Source of the DNA: Nephrocerus scutellatus
Lineage: Eukaryota > Arthropoda > Insecta > Diptera > Pipunculidae
DNA length: 64,000 nucleotides
Direction of reading: 5' to 3'
Assembly (NCBI GenBank): GCA_947095585.1
Contig: OX352762.1
Coordinates: 115,102,930-115,166,929, forward strand
The position numbers and the translations under genes were made by a program. Under the pieces are notes generated by a model. That model was not told the DNA's origin, made no database searches, and saw only the letters and a program-made list of their open reading frames with translations. Shown piece after piece: positions 1 to 10,015 of this stretch (positions are counted from its first letter, which is position 1; every line of letters begins with the position of its first letter).

Positions 1-1745
1 CCAATCTTATAACAAAAAAGATTTTCTATTTATTTAAAAAATCTATATAATTTATACTATCTTTAAAATGAAAATTGTAAAACATACACCAAAATTTGTA
101 GTCCCTCCTCACGTCCATTTTTCGAGTTTGCTTTGTAACACCTTGCATTTCAATGCTTAGTTAATTGTGCTCGGTCCTTATGTGCCATTTATTTTCCCAA
201 AAGAAGAACCTGTAATGTACTATTTAATGATTTAGCAGGACATCATCTCAAAAGTTATATTAATTTATAAGAAAATAACAAAAGTTAATACGCATGTCTT
301 AACAAGTTCAATAAAAGTACTGAAATTGTTTTTAATTCCACTTTCAAAGTTACACCAAAGCTCACCTCATGTTCAAAAAATTGTAGTTGATCGTGCAGTG
401 CAGGCAGTTTGAATACAATTGAATATATAATCGCTATTAAATGTAAGCTGAATTGATTATAAATTCAAAAACTGTCATTATTGCTTATCAGCAGTCAATT
501 AAAATGGATTTTTTTGTGTTAAACAGGCAAATGCACTTGCTGATCAGTCGATGCTGTAACTTTTCAAGATTTTAAGATTGCTGTCGGTTGATTATTTTAA
601 ACTTTAAATCTGTTCGATTATACCTTGGTTTTTTTTTGTTTGTTTAAAGTCATGTCAGCAATTGCATCGTTTTAGTTAAGATCACTTAAAGGAGCATGCA
701 TTTTGCTACAACACAAAAATTTGTGCAAAATATATTATTACCTTAAATTTTAATTTTGACAAGTGACTACCACAAGGTTTAGTTGAAACGTATCACCAAT
801 TATTCCTACAACGGCATATTATTAATATATGTAGTTATATTATTTTTATTTATATTGTAATATGTCCACTTTTATAATTTTAAATAATGATATTTGAAAA
901 GTTTATGCCTACTTACTTGTTTACTCGTATCTAATATTAACCACAATGAAAATGTTTGTTAACTTTTAACTAAAAACTATAAATTTGTTAATTTGTGCAA
1001 ATAGCACATAGAATAAGAAATATCGAATTTGTTAACTTTAGTGCACAATAATAATTTTCCATAATATGTTAACGATCGCGTTCAAGTTCCAAGCCTTACT
1101 ACTTATCGCTTGTTTCATTCAAATTTTTAATGAATATGAAGACATAAATAGAAAGCATATATTAACAGGGTGTTCAAACATGCATACTCATATTAACAGC
1201 TCCAAAATTGGCAGCCATGTTTTGGATTTTTGTGGCAAAAATATTTGGTGTTAGGTACTTTTAATTTGATTAATAATTAATACGTTCAATCTTGCTGTTG
1301 GTCGTCCCAGTACAGTACAATGGTTCGAAGTTTAAATCTTAGAAAATGGCAAAAAGCATGTCCATCTCTTGCAAATGACTGACAAACTTCCGAGACTAGA
1401 AACTGTCTTGAAGCTTTTCAGTTCTAAAGTTAATTGCTTCAAAATTGATATTGTTCAAGAAATATATAAAAATTTAAATGACTTATTGATAGTTATTCTA
1501 TTTGCCTTTATCTTTGGTTTTTTACAATAAATTTTGGGAGAATTAAAAGACAATCTCTGAGCACAAATGTTAAAAAAAAATTGTATCTGCAAGATTGCTA
1601 TAGGTGAGATCAATGAAAAATCAAAAAGTATCAGTGTAAAGATTCCCGCTTTGTATATTTGTTTTCACTTTTTCACGGTTACAAGCCATACTTCCTCCAA
1701 CGCTTTAATACTTTATGCCTTTCCACATTTTTGCTAAAGAGGATA
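1..1745. other. AT-rich intergenic, nothing recognised
   Basis: Short ORFs at 1066 and 1659 lack any recognisable motif or coding-like base use; the second runs into the TIR element. Confidence 0.6.
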
Positions 1746-1747
1746 TA

Positions 1748-3122
1748 CAGGGTGTCCCAGAATTCGTGGTACAAACGAACCAGGGTGATAGCGGAGGTCA
1801 TTTCCAACCAAAACAGCCAAGTAAAGTTTTTTTTGAATTGTTGATGGTTCAAAAGTTACTTTTCACTTTTCACATTTAGTGTATGCATTGAAATCGAATA
1901 CACACCCACACCGCTTATTTAAGCACTCGAAAGTGCATTCATTAATAAACATGACTTACTTTGTAAAACAATTGATAAAAACCATTCTGTTTTGAATATT
2001 CCTATGAGTGATACCATTTAGGAATCTGCATTAATGTCGCAAGTTTTTCTGATAGTCGGTCAACTTCCTGTAGTACATTGTTTTTCCGCCAGAGCTACTT
2101 AAAAATCAATCAAAAAACAACCCATAAAAATTAAAATTTTTCGTCTAAATTCTCTAATCGCAGGAATTGATATGGGAGCCCCTCAATCCTGGGTCATATT
2201 TTCATTGTAGGAGAAAATCATCGAAAGAGACATTTGACATCAGATTTTAAAATTGAAAATGCTCAGATCTTTTTATTCTGAGCACTTAGAGCACGCTCAT
2301 ACTCTGCGCAAATATGAAACACGAGCATTTTTCTTGAGAACTATTTGACTTCTCTGAACTAATTTATGAAAACGCGAAATGACAGAATATTGTGAAAACT
2401 TGTTGTTCTATCTATAAGTTGATATCGACAACAAAAAACGACATCAATAAAAATACAATTCAGTAATTAAGTAAGTATGTAAGTTGAATTAAGCATAAAA
2501 CATTTATGTCTCGTTTCATTTGCTGGGTTCATTTGTGCATGAGCTCCACCACCAAAACCATGCCGACTGCGCAGCACACACCGCACACAGTCCATAAAGT
2601 GCGACAAATATCTAATGCCAGTATAAGAAATTAAAAAAAATATATAAGGGCTTTGCGGCCGAACCCGGGGCCCGAGTACTACCAAATTTTAGAAAAAGTA
2701 TTGTTTATTGGGTATACACATGTGTGTAAAATTTAAAAAAAATCGGGTAATTTTTATTTTAAATTTGTATTGGAGCCTCACGAGCCCGGGGCCCGATCAC
2801 TTCCAATTTTAAATGAAAGTGTTGTCACTGGAAACACATATGTGTGCAAAATTTCAATAAAATCGGGCCATGGGAAGTGGGTTAAAAATTTATCAGAAAA
2901 TCTGACCAGCCAGCCACGTGAACGCGAAGTTAATATAGAGAATTTAATAATCATAAACAAAAGAACTGTTGGTTTTTTTTTTAAATTTTACCCAAAAATA
3001 CTAAAAATGGAATAACTTTTGAACCATCAACAATTCGATAAAACTTCATTTGGCTGTTTTGGTTGGAAATTACCTCCGCTATAACCCTGCTTCGTTTGTA
3101 CCACGAATTCTGGGACACCCTG
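1748..3122. mobile_element. Tc1/mariner-like non-autonomous element with about 113-bp TIRs
   Basis: The ends (CAGGGTGTCCCAGAATTCGT inward) are inverted copies of each other over about 113 bp (1748-1860 and 3010-3122) with few mismatches, and the element is flanked by TA on both sides (1746-1747, 3123-3124), as expected for the IS630-Tc1-mariner superfamily. No transposase is present. The middle is occupied by a different repeat (2111-2951). Confidence 0.8.
2111..2951 (+). mobile_element. Tandem-subunit repeat family, copy 1 (nested)
   Basis: Near full-length copy sharing organisation with 46226-47137: a left end AACAACCCATAAAAATTAAA, a TAAATTCTCTA motif, an internal AT-rich region, then two diverged tandem subunits containing CACATGTGTG and AAATCGGG, and a right end AATATAGAGAATTTA that is the inverse of the left motif. 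It lies inside the TIR element 1748-3122, so it inserted later. Confidence 0.7.
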
Positions 3123-3124
3123 TA

Positions 3125-4116
3125 GATTCCATTCACCATTTTCTATTTTAAGATAGCAATAAATACAACCAACAAATAGCGTAATCTCTTAACAGAATTA
3201 AAATCTCTAAAGTAAAAGTAACGAATCTCAACAGTTTTCAATTCGACTTACGTAACGTAACGTTGAAAAAAAAATATTGCTATTGATGATAGAAAGGCAA
3301 ACAGAGGTTGCAAAAGCAACCCAAACTAAAGACAAAGTGTAGTAAGATCCCAACACCTTTGAATCGTAGTTTTTCTATCAATAACCTCAACATTGTTTCC
3401 ATTAACGTTTCTTATAGCAACTCTAAACGTTTCTGATTTGATGTTTAGGCAACTCTGTAAAACGTTTAGTTTGTTATGGATGCTTTAAAAAAATGCACGT
3501 CTTTGCCATGTCTTCAAATTATTTTTTTTTAGCTTTACACACTGTGTTTTTTAAATCAGAGCTACACTTATTGATTATGACTCAAGAATTAACTGCAACG
3601 CTCTGTATTTGCGTAACATTTTATTATATGTTACAGAATACATGAATAAAGGTTAACTCATTTCAATATAAAGAATATTGCCACCTATATTCAACTATTT
3701 ATGTACATTGTACATCAAATACGGTTCAGTTGATAATTGTGCGCATGTATATGTGTGTGCATGTCATTAGCTCAGTAATTTTACTTTAAATCATAAGACA
3801 ACAGGATGAGTGCTCGTAGTAAAAAGTTAAAGATAAGACGATCATTCTAAAATCTTAAGTATAGTGTGTATTGTGTAAATGAGTGTACATTTTTCCGAAA
3901 TCAGTAAAATACTTTAACTATCGAATAATAACAAGATTATCAATTTTCTAAAATTGTGTACAAGTGTATCATGAAAAAGTATGCTTACTTCTTACATTGC
4001 AAAAAATTTAAAAAAAATGCTGACCCGACAGACGTTGTGTTGTCCAACTTTCAATAAATTTGTTTGTGATCGTTTTGTGAATTTGTGAAGAGCTATTTGA
4101 AATGATGTTACTCTAG
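3125..4116. other. AT-rich intergenic, nothing recognised
   Basis: No exon-like segment seen. At about 4019 a short CTGACCCGACAGACGTTGTG stretch resembles common transposon debris just before minisatellite array 1. Confidence 0.5.
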
Positions 4117-4937
4117 TCTCTAGGGGGTCTTTTGGGGATCTGATGTAGGTTTTTTAAGGATCTTTTGGTGGTCTTTTGAAGGTCTTTTGGGGGTCTGTTA
4201 TGGGTTTTTTGTGGGTCTTTTGAGGGTTTTTTTATGAGTTTGGTGTTGGTCTTTTGGGGATCTTTTGAGGGTCTTTTGAGGGTCTTTTTGGGGTTTTTTG
4301 GGAAGTCTTTTGAGGATCTGGGTTTTTAAAGATTCATGTATGGTTCTTTGGTTTGACTTTTGGGGGTCTTTTGGGGTCTTCTGGTGATCTTCTGGGAGTC
4401 TTTTGAGGGTCTTTTCGGAGGTATTTTGTGATTCTTTTGAGGGTCTTTCGGAGGGCATTTTATGATTCTTTTGGGTGTTTTGGGGACTTTTAGGGGTCTT
4501 TTGGAGAGACTTTCGAGGGTCTTTTTGTGAATTCTTTTGAAGGTTTTTTAATGGTCTTTCGGCATTTTATGATTCTTTTTGGTGTTTTGAGGACTTTTAG
4601 GGGTCTTCTGAGGGTCTTTTGTGGAGTCTTTTGAGGGTCTTTTTGAAGGTTTTTGGGGTGCTTCGATGGTCTTTTGAGGATCTTCTGGGGGTCTTTAATA
4701 ATTTTTGGGGGGTCTTTTATAATTCTTTTGTTGGCCTTTTTGGGTTCCTTGCGGGTCTTTTGGAGTCTTTATGGAGTCTTTTTGGGGTCTTTTTGAGGTC
4801 TTCTTGGGATCTTTTGAAAGTCTTTCGGGGTGTCTTTTGTGATTCTTTTTTAGGGTCTTTCGGAGGTCTTTTTATGATTCTTTTGGGGGTTTTCGGGGTG
4901 TTTTTGGGGTCTTTTAGGTGTCTTTTGGCGGCTTTTT
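4117..4937 (+). repeat. GGGTCTTTTG minisatellite, array 1
   Basis: About 820 bp of degenerate roughly 10-bp units (GGGTCTTTTG, GAGGGTCTTTTG, GGAGGTCTTTTT). The repeat leaves open frames on both strands (Val/Phe/Leu-rich forward, Lys/Asp/Pro/Thr-rich reverse) that are artefacts of the unit. It lies directly downstream, in the helicase sense, of a Helitron helicase end, so it may be part of that element's 3' region. Confidence 0.8.
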
Positions 4938-4989
4938 TGCCCACAACATCAAAGAAGTTTCACATCAACCGCGCGTAAAAAGAATGCAC

Positions 4990-5275
4990 ACTATTTTTTA
5001 TTTGTTTTGTTACCTGGCGCGTAAACAAACAATGCTGATGATTTTTCGACACTGGAGCAGGCGACATACAATTGACCATGCGAGAATCATGGATTTTCAA
5101 GGCTAATTCCGAAAACACTCAATGATTGCGCTTGTGATTTGATTATTGTAATTGCGAATGCAAACCGCAACCGAAACTCCAAGTGCTTAAAGTCTAGTGG
5201 CATTTCGGGCGGGATCATTGGAATGCGTTGACAGATCGCAAAAATAAGACCATGCACCGTGGATCAGCTATCAAA
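4990..5275 (-). pseudogene. Helitron helicase C-terminal relic
   Basis: Reverse-strand translation gives IPMIPPEMPLDFKHLEF, FAFAITIIKSQAQSLSVFGI, a stop, then FSHGQLYVACSSVEK and LFVYAPGNKT. This is the motif V/VI end of the Pif1-like helicase domain of RepHel proteins (compare FAMTINKSQGQSL and HGQLYVALSR). It has an in-frame stop and is truncated at about 5300, where an R1-clade LINE begins. Confidence 0.75.
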
Positions 5276-5309
5276 TGACATTTGCGCACTTAACGCCAAT
5301 GTTAGTGGG

Positions 5310-7120
5310 TTATTATTTTAGTAACAGAATTCTGCTATAAAACACTGACAATTACAGGAGGAGTTCCTCAGGGATCTGTGCTTGCACTATTATGGAATAG
5401 AATGGAATATAATAATATGATGAACGACGGTATCTTTAGGCTTCAAATACCCGTACAGATATCGGATTTGCAGATGAGATAACAGTAGTCTTTGTGGTGA
5501 AACACACGGATGAAATTACCGCAATATGTAATGCAACAATTAGAACTATCTAGCAGTGGCTTACGTCAATCGGACTACAGTTGGCAGAACATTAAACTGA
5601 AGCTCTACTTAAATCCAGTAGGAAAATAAGAAAGACAAAAACCTTTGATGTTGGTAATTGTTCAATTATATCTTAGCCATATCAATCAGATACCAGGGAA
5701 TGGTAATTGATGCGAAAATATCATTCAAAGAGCACATGAAGACTGCCAGCAATAAAGCAGAGACTGTATGTTCAGCACTGTCTCGAATAATGCTGAACAC
5801 CTGAGGAGCAAAGTAAATAAGAAGAAAGCTATTGGCTAGTATTGTCTCGTCGATCCGTTAATACGGAGCGCCAATATGAAAGATGTCCATGCAGCGACTG
5901 AGTGCACTAAGATCCCCCCGAGGGGACCGCTGTATCTTACTTCATCGATGGGTTTGATACTTGGTAAACTCGGCAGATAAATAGGGCGAGGCTGTTATTA
6001 CTTAGAATTTCAAAAATGGGCACTGTCTTTGTATTTAGCAGCATAGTAGTACAAGTGCAGTACCGTGATGTTGCCTGGGATAGTTTCTATCCTAGATGGC
6101 ATAGGATAGCATGCTATCCTAGTGACAAATGATTGTTGCTAGGATGATGTACAGCTAGGGTTAGCTTTGCTTCGCCCAGGCAATCATACTGAACCAGCTG
6201 AGGCCTTTGATTTCAAATCTTACCAAGATCGTGTAGGCACTTCGGAAGTTAGTTTATGCCCATGGATGAGGTTGACCTCATTGGAGGTTAGCTGAGTCTG
6301 TGCCAACTTTTGGTGGATCACCCAGTATCGTTCTGAGCTTGACCTATGTAGTGGCTGGTTGCTTACTACCCAAATGCGGGCATAGCACTAGCATTGGTAC
6401 ATCCACCGCCTCTGTTGTTACCAATTTCTTTGTCCTTCCTGATATCCTGAGGGATGTACGATGGGTCCTGCTCTAACCATTCAATATATACTGGTACATC
6501 TGTTGAGATGGACATTGATTGACGCAAACCAATCCGTGTCCGAAAAGGACCGTGGAATTATGCCCTCTGTTGGCGGTGTTCACTTTTATCCAAAGATACT
6601 TCATGTAGCTTTAGAACCATCTCGAGCGAGGCTACGTTTGTGGTTGTGGGTATTCTCCCAATCAACATACTGGCCAAGGAGCGCCAGTTGATTTATAGAC
6701 AACGAAGGTACGTAACAAAATCCGAGAACCGCAGATCAGCACGTACTGAAGTCGTTAGAAACTGGCAATTAAGATGGTACCAGTCAAGTAAGGGTAAATG
6801 GACCCATATATTAATAACATTGGTAGAATTATGGGTCGTTAAGGGTCATGGAGAAGTAGACTTCTATCTATCCCAATTTTTCACTGGGCATGGCTGCTTC
6901 CGCTTATACCTCTTTAAGTATAAGCCCGAGAGTTTCGCCATTGGAAGTCATTACGCGATCGCTGAGAGTCTTCTCGTGATTAACTGGCTAACGGTAGTGC
7001 CGCAGGATTGACTATGAAATAGTTATTGGGGATTTGTTTTAGTCAGTAAGAATCTGAGATTCGCACATGTTAAGGCTAATGGTGAACATGTGAAGTCTTT
7101 TGGAATAAAATTTTAAAAGG
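5310..7120 (+). pseudogene. R1-clade LINE relic (reverse transcriptase and C-terminal domain)
   Basis: The sequence encodes, with stops and shifts, the RT signature GGVPQGSVL, the region around IGFADDI, LQLAEHKTEALL, then after a foreign or deleted stretch (about 6030-6560) the C-terminal part PINILAKERQLIYRQRRYV, ARTEVVRNWQLRW, HGEVDFYLSQFFTGHGCF. These are typical of R1-group elements. The 3' end (6840-7110) is nearly identical in layout to 43264-43800, identifying a second copy of the same family. Confidence 0.75.
6062..6130 (+). repeat. Palindromic repeat inside the R1 relic
   Basis: Contains the hairpin GGATAGTTTCTATCC and the perfect palindrome AGGATAGCATGCTATCCT; related inverted copy at 18515-18590. 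It lies in the stretch (about 6030-6560) that does not match the second R1-clade copy, so it may mark a separate insertion. Confidence 0.55.
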
Positions 7121-7788
7121 ATACACTCCTATCAAACATACATCAGTTGGTTAATATAGCATTGTCAAATGTGCCCATATTAGGATTTGGATTTTGTAAT
7201 TTGGGATTTTGTAAATTGGAATTTTGTTTTGTTTTTTTTTATCAATGGGATTTTGTAATTTGGGATTTTGTGACTATCCCATATAACATCGGATAATTGC
7301 GCTTGGATCCCAGCCATGTGGTATAACTAATTAGTATTTAAGTTCGAATCAATAAGCCGGTGTCATCAAATTAACAAGTTGCTCCATATGTCATCCAAAC
7401 TCAATGCGGATTACTCAGAACTCATACTGGTAGATGTACTCGAAGGTAATTTATCATTAATTTGCACGAATGTATAGTCATTCCTCAGGTGCTGATTGAT
7501 TTATGCGGTAAAAAGGCTGCAAGACAGAAGTGCAATTTATGTTTCATATTCGTTCAATGTAATACTAATTATTAGTTGTTATTAAAATGAAGCAAGAAGC
7601 AAAATGTCTTGTAAATTGTTGCTTATGCTAATTAACTTAAACAAGTTTGTTAAGAAAAGTAAGCGTGGCTCTCTTATAAAAATAAATTATTATATGCAAA
7701 TTGAATTAATTTTTTCTATCTCGGAAACATTAACTCAATTGTTTATATAAACCACATCTTCTAAGCTTACTTTGTTGCTCAACAAATA

Positions 7789-8056
7789 AAAAATAATAAT
7801 ATTTTAGAGCGACAGACCGTTGCGGTCCAAGGCCTAGCTTCTCGCGACCATTTGTGTTGTGCAAATATATTTTGCACACAAATGGAAGGGACCTACAATT
7901 TAATGCCGTATTCGAACGGCGAATTGGCTCTCGAACGTTTTACAAACATTCACGAGTGTTGGGACCGTGAAAAATACTTTTGGTGTTTCTTAAGATTCGA
8001 AGTACTTACCCCCTGGTCAGAAATCCATGCACTTAACCAGTGAACCATTGGCGCTC
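7789..8056 (-). mobile_element. tRNA-derived SINE, copy 1
   Basis: Reverse orientation, almost full length. Shares the body GACAGACCGTTGCGGTCCAA, CCATTTGTGTTGTGCA, AGGGACCTACAATTTAA and AAAAATACTTTTGGTGTT with the other copies; the tRNA-like head is decayed (box B region GATTCGAAG). Confidence 0.75.
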
Positions 8057-8285
8057 AACAAAAACCATTCTTAAATCATAGCAAGTTCAGGAGATGTTAG
8101 AAAGGATGAATCGGGAGATGGGTAGCGGTCGATGCGCAGCGGTCAGCAGCCCTTCCTCAGAATATCGAAGAGTACTAGCTTCAAAAGTTATGAAGAACTC
8201 ATAGAGCATTTGTTAGAATGTTGGCGTAAACCAGGAATTCGAAAATTGAGAAGTGCTAAGAAAGTTAATACGATTTGGGTAGCTA

Positions 8286-8289
<4 letters not shown>

Positions 8290-8318
<29 letters not shown>

Positions 8319-8323
8319 TCTCA
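8290..8323. repeat. (CT)n microsatellite
   Basis: Interrupted CT dinucleotide tract between two SINE copies. Confidence 0.9.
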
Positions 8324-8566
8324 AGGAAATGAGTGAGTATTTCAACATCCGGTTAGTCTGGCTCCCCGGGAGTAAATTGTTATGGAAAGGAAATGAAAGA
8401 CCAGATTGTAGAGCCAGAGAACAAGAAAATAAAAAAGAAGTTATGTCAGTAAGTCGGTCAGTAGTAGAAAGGATGATTGTGAAGATGGGTAGGGTTAAGT
8501 AGTCAGCCGCTAGTAGCCGTTGCTAGTGGGAACGAGATTATTCCTCCATCTTATTCCTCGTGGTTC

Positions 8567-8711
8567 GAATCCCAGTAACACCAAAAGTATTTTTCACGGT
8601 GTCCCACCTCACAGATATTAAATTGTAGGTCCCTTCCATGTGTGTCCAAAAATATATATGCACAACACAAATGGTCGCGAGAAGCTAGGCCTTGGACTGC
8701 AACAATATTAT

Positions 8712-8746
<35 letters not shown>
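8567..8746 (+). mobile_element. tRNA-derived SINE, copy 2, 5'-truncated, long ATT tail
   Basis: Starts within the tRNA-like head at an intact box B (GGTTCGAATCC), runs through the SINE body and ends in an uninterrupted (ATT)n tail at about 8714-8746. The long pure tail suggests a fairly recent insertion. Confidence 0.75.
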
Positions 8747-8748
<2 letters not shown>

Positions 8749-9019
8749 TCTATCCTTGACGTAGACTCAGACGTGCAAAGTTTATAATTGTCAAGCCAGA
8801 TAAAACCGCAATTAAGTTATTTTCTACAGGAACTTAATACAAGAACAGACTAGATTGCAAGAGAAGAGAAAAATAAAGGCAGATGTAACTTTCCTCTGTC
8901 GAAATTTGCAATCAACTCAGAGGAGCCTCGTTCAATTACCAGCGCGTCCAAAAAACAAACGAATTTTATTCACCGCACTGTCATCTAGATTACGAATACA
9001 CTTTATACAGATGTGCATC

Positions 9020-9150
9020 TATAGGTCTATTCTTTTATTCAACCCGAGCGAGGATAGTTACCCGGAGTACACTGAGCAAATGTTGCACGGCATAAAAGTA
9101 TTCGGTGTGTACACTGCTCGCTCGGGTTGAATAAAAAAACAGACCCTATA
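9020..9150. mobile_element. Short foldback/MITE-like element
   Basis: 131 bp with imperfect inverted ends of about 33 bp: TATAGGTCTATTCTTTTATT then CAACCCGAGCGAG at the left, CTCGCTCGGGTTG then AATAAAAAAACAGACCCTAT at the right. No coding capacity. Confidence 0.65.
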
Positions 9151-9645
9151 TATCTGTCACTAACCCACGTGATTCTAAAACTGTGATGGAATATCACGCC
9201 TATACTAATTCAGTGATTAACAAACATTTTAATTCTTTCAGTGGTTCTAAAACTTTTCTCTCAGGGATTCTCAAATTTTAAAATAAAAGTGGAGAAATAT
9301 TTTCGGTGTTCTACAATTGACGTCAAATTGAATACTGCAAACTGGAGGGTCCCTTTATTCTTATAACGGTGTTATAGTTGCCATATAGCTACTGTATTAA
9401 TATATACCGCTGAGTTGATGTTTGTGCTAATCTAGATGCAGAACCAACAATATGGGTTGTGAGCAAAATATTCTTGCTTGTGAGTGCTCGGGTGTGATCT
9501 TTAAATTCCACCGAACAAAACTTTCTTTCTTCTTCTTTACCAATATTTTTTAAGTCCACGCTTTGTGCGATTCTACATTTGTTTTTAGGTGTTCTCTGTT
9601 TTTAATACAAATGCACATAACTTTAATATTTTAATGTTTTTCCCT

Positions 9646-9651
9646 TTTATT
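9646..9651 (-). promoter_or_regulatory. Candidate polyadenylation signal for gene A
   Basis: AATAAA occurs on the minus strand about 155 nt after the stop codon of the CD36-family gene, in an AT-rich 3' flank. It is the first canonical hexamer I noticed downstream. Confidence 0.4.
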
Positions 9652-9805
9652 TGCCTTTTACTTCTTTTAAAAACACTTTAATAATTCTAAAATAAATACA
9701 CTAATAAAGCTTAAAAAGTGTTTGGTATAAAAATACAAATTTACTAAAAATACATTCACATTTATAACATAATATTTTTATAAAATTTTATCACGTGGTC
9801 AATGC

Positions 9806-10015
9806 TTACTTGCTGTTGAAAAAACTTCTGGAAAATCTTTTAATTTTAGAATATTTACTTAAACTAACATTTTGATTGATACGTTTAATAAAAAAGAAAT
9901 AACTCAAAAGGCTTAAAATTAAAAATATCACAGGTAAAGAGTACTGAAGTTTTGGCAAAATATTTGCTGTTAAAATCAGCAGATTCTCTAGATCTTTAGT
10001 CAGTTCGGGCTGATG
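9806..10015 (-). CDS. Gene A exon 5: second membrane segment and C-terminus
   Basis: The exon starts after a TTACAG acceptor with HQPELTKDLENL and encodes a strongly hydrophobic helix (SLPVIFLILSLLSYFFFIK) followed by a Lys/Arg/Ser-rich tail ending FNSK and a stop. Position and topology are as expected for the C-terminal membrane anchor of the family. Confidence 0.85.
   Translation of the reverse strand, partial: HQPELTKDLENLLILTANILPKLQYSLPVIFLILSLLSYFFFIKRINQNVSLSKYSKIKRFSRSFFNSK

Noticed and set aside
4198..4978. ORFs of 75-119 codons on both strands (Val/Phe-rich forward, Lys/Pro-rich reverse)
   Set aside because: They are produced by the GGGTCTTTTG minisatellite. The same happens at 19250-19490.
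6461..6691. 76-codon plus-strand ORF
   Set aside because: Out of frame with the recognisable R1 C-terminal sequence that overlaps its end.
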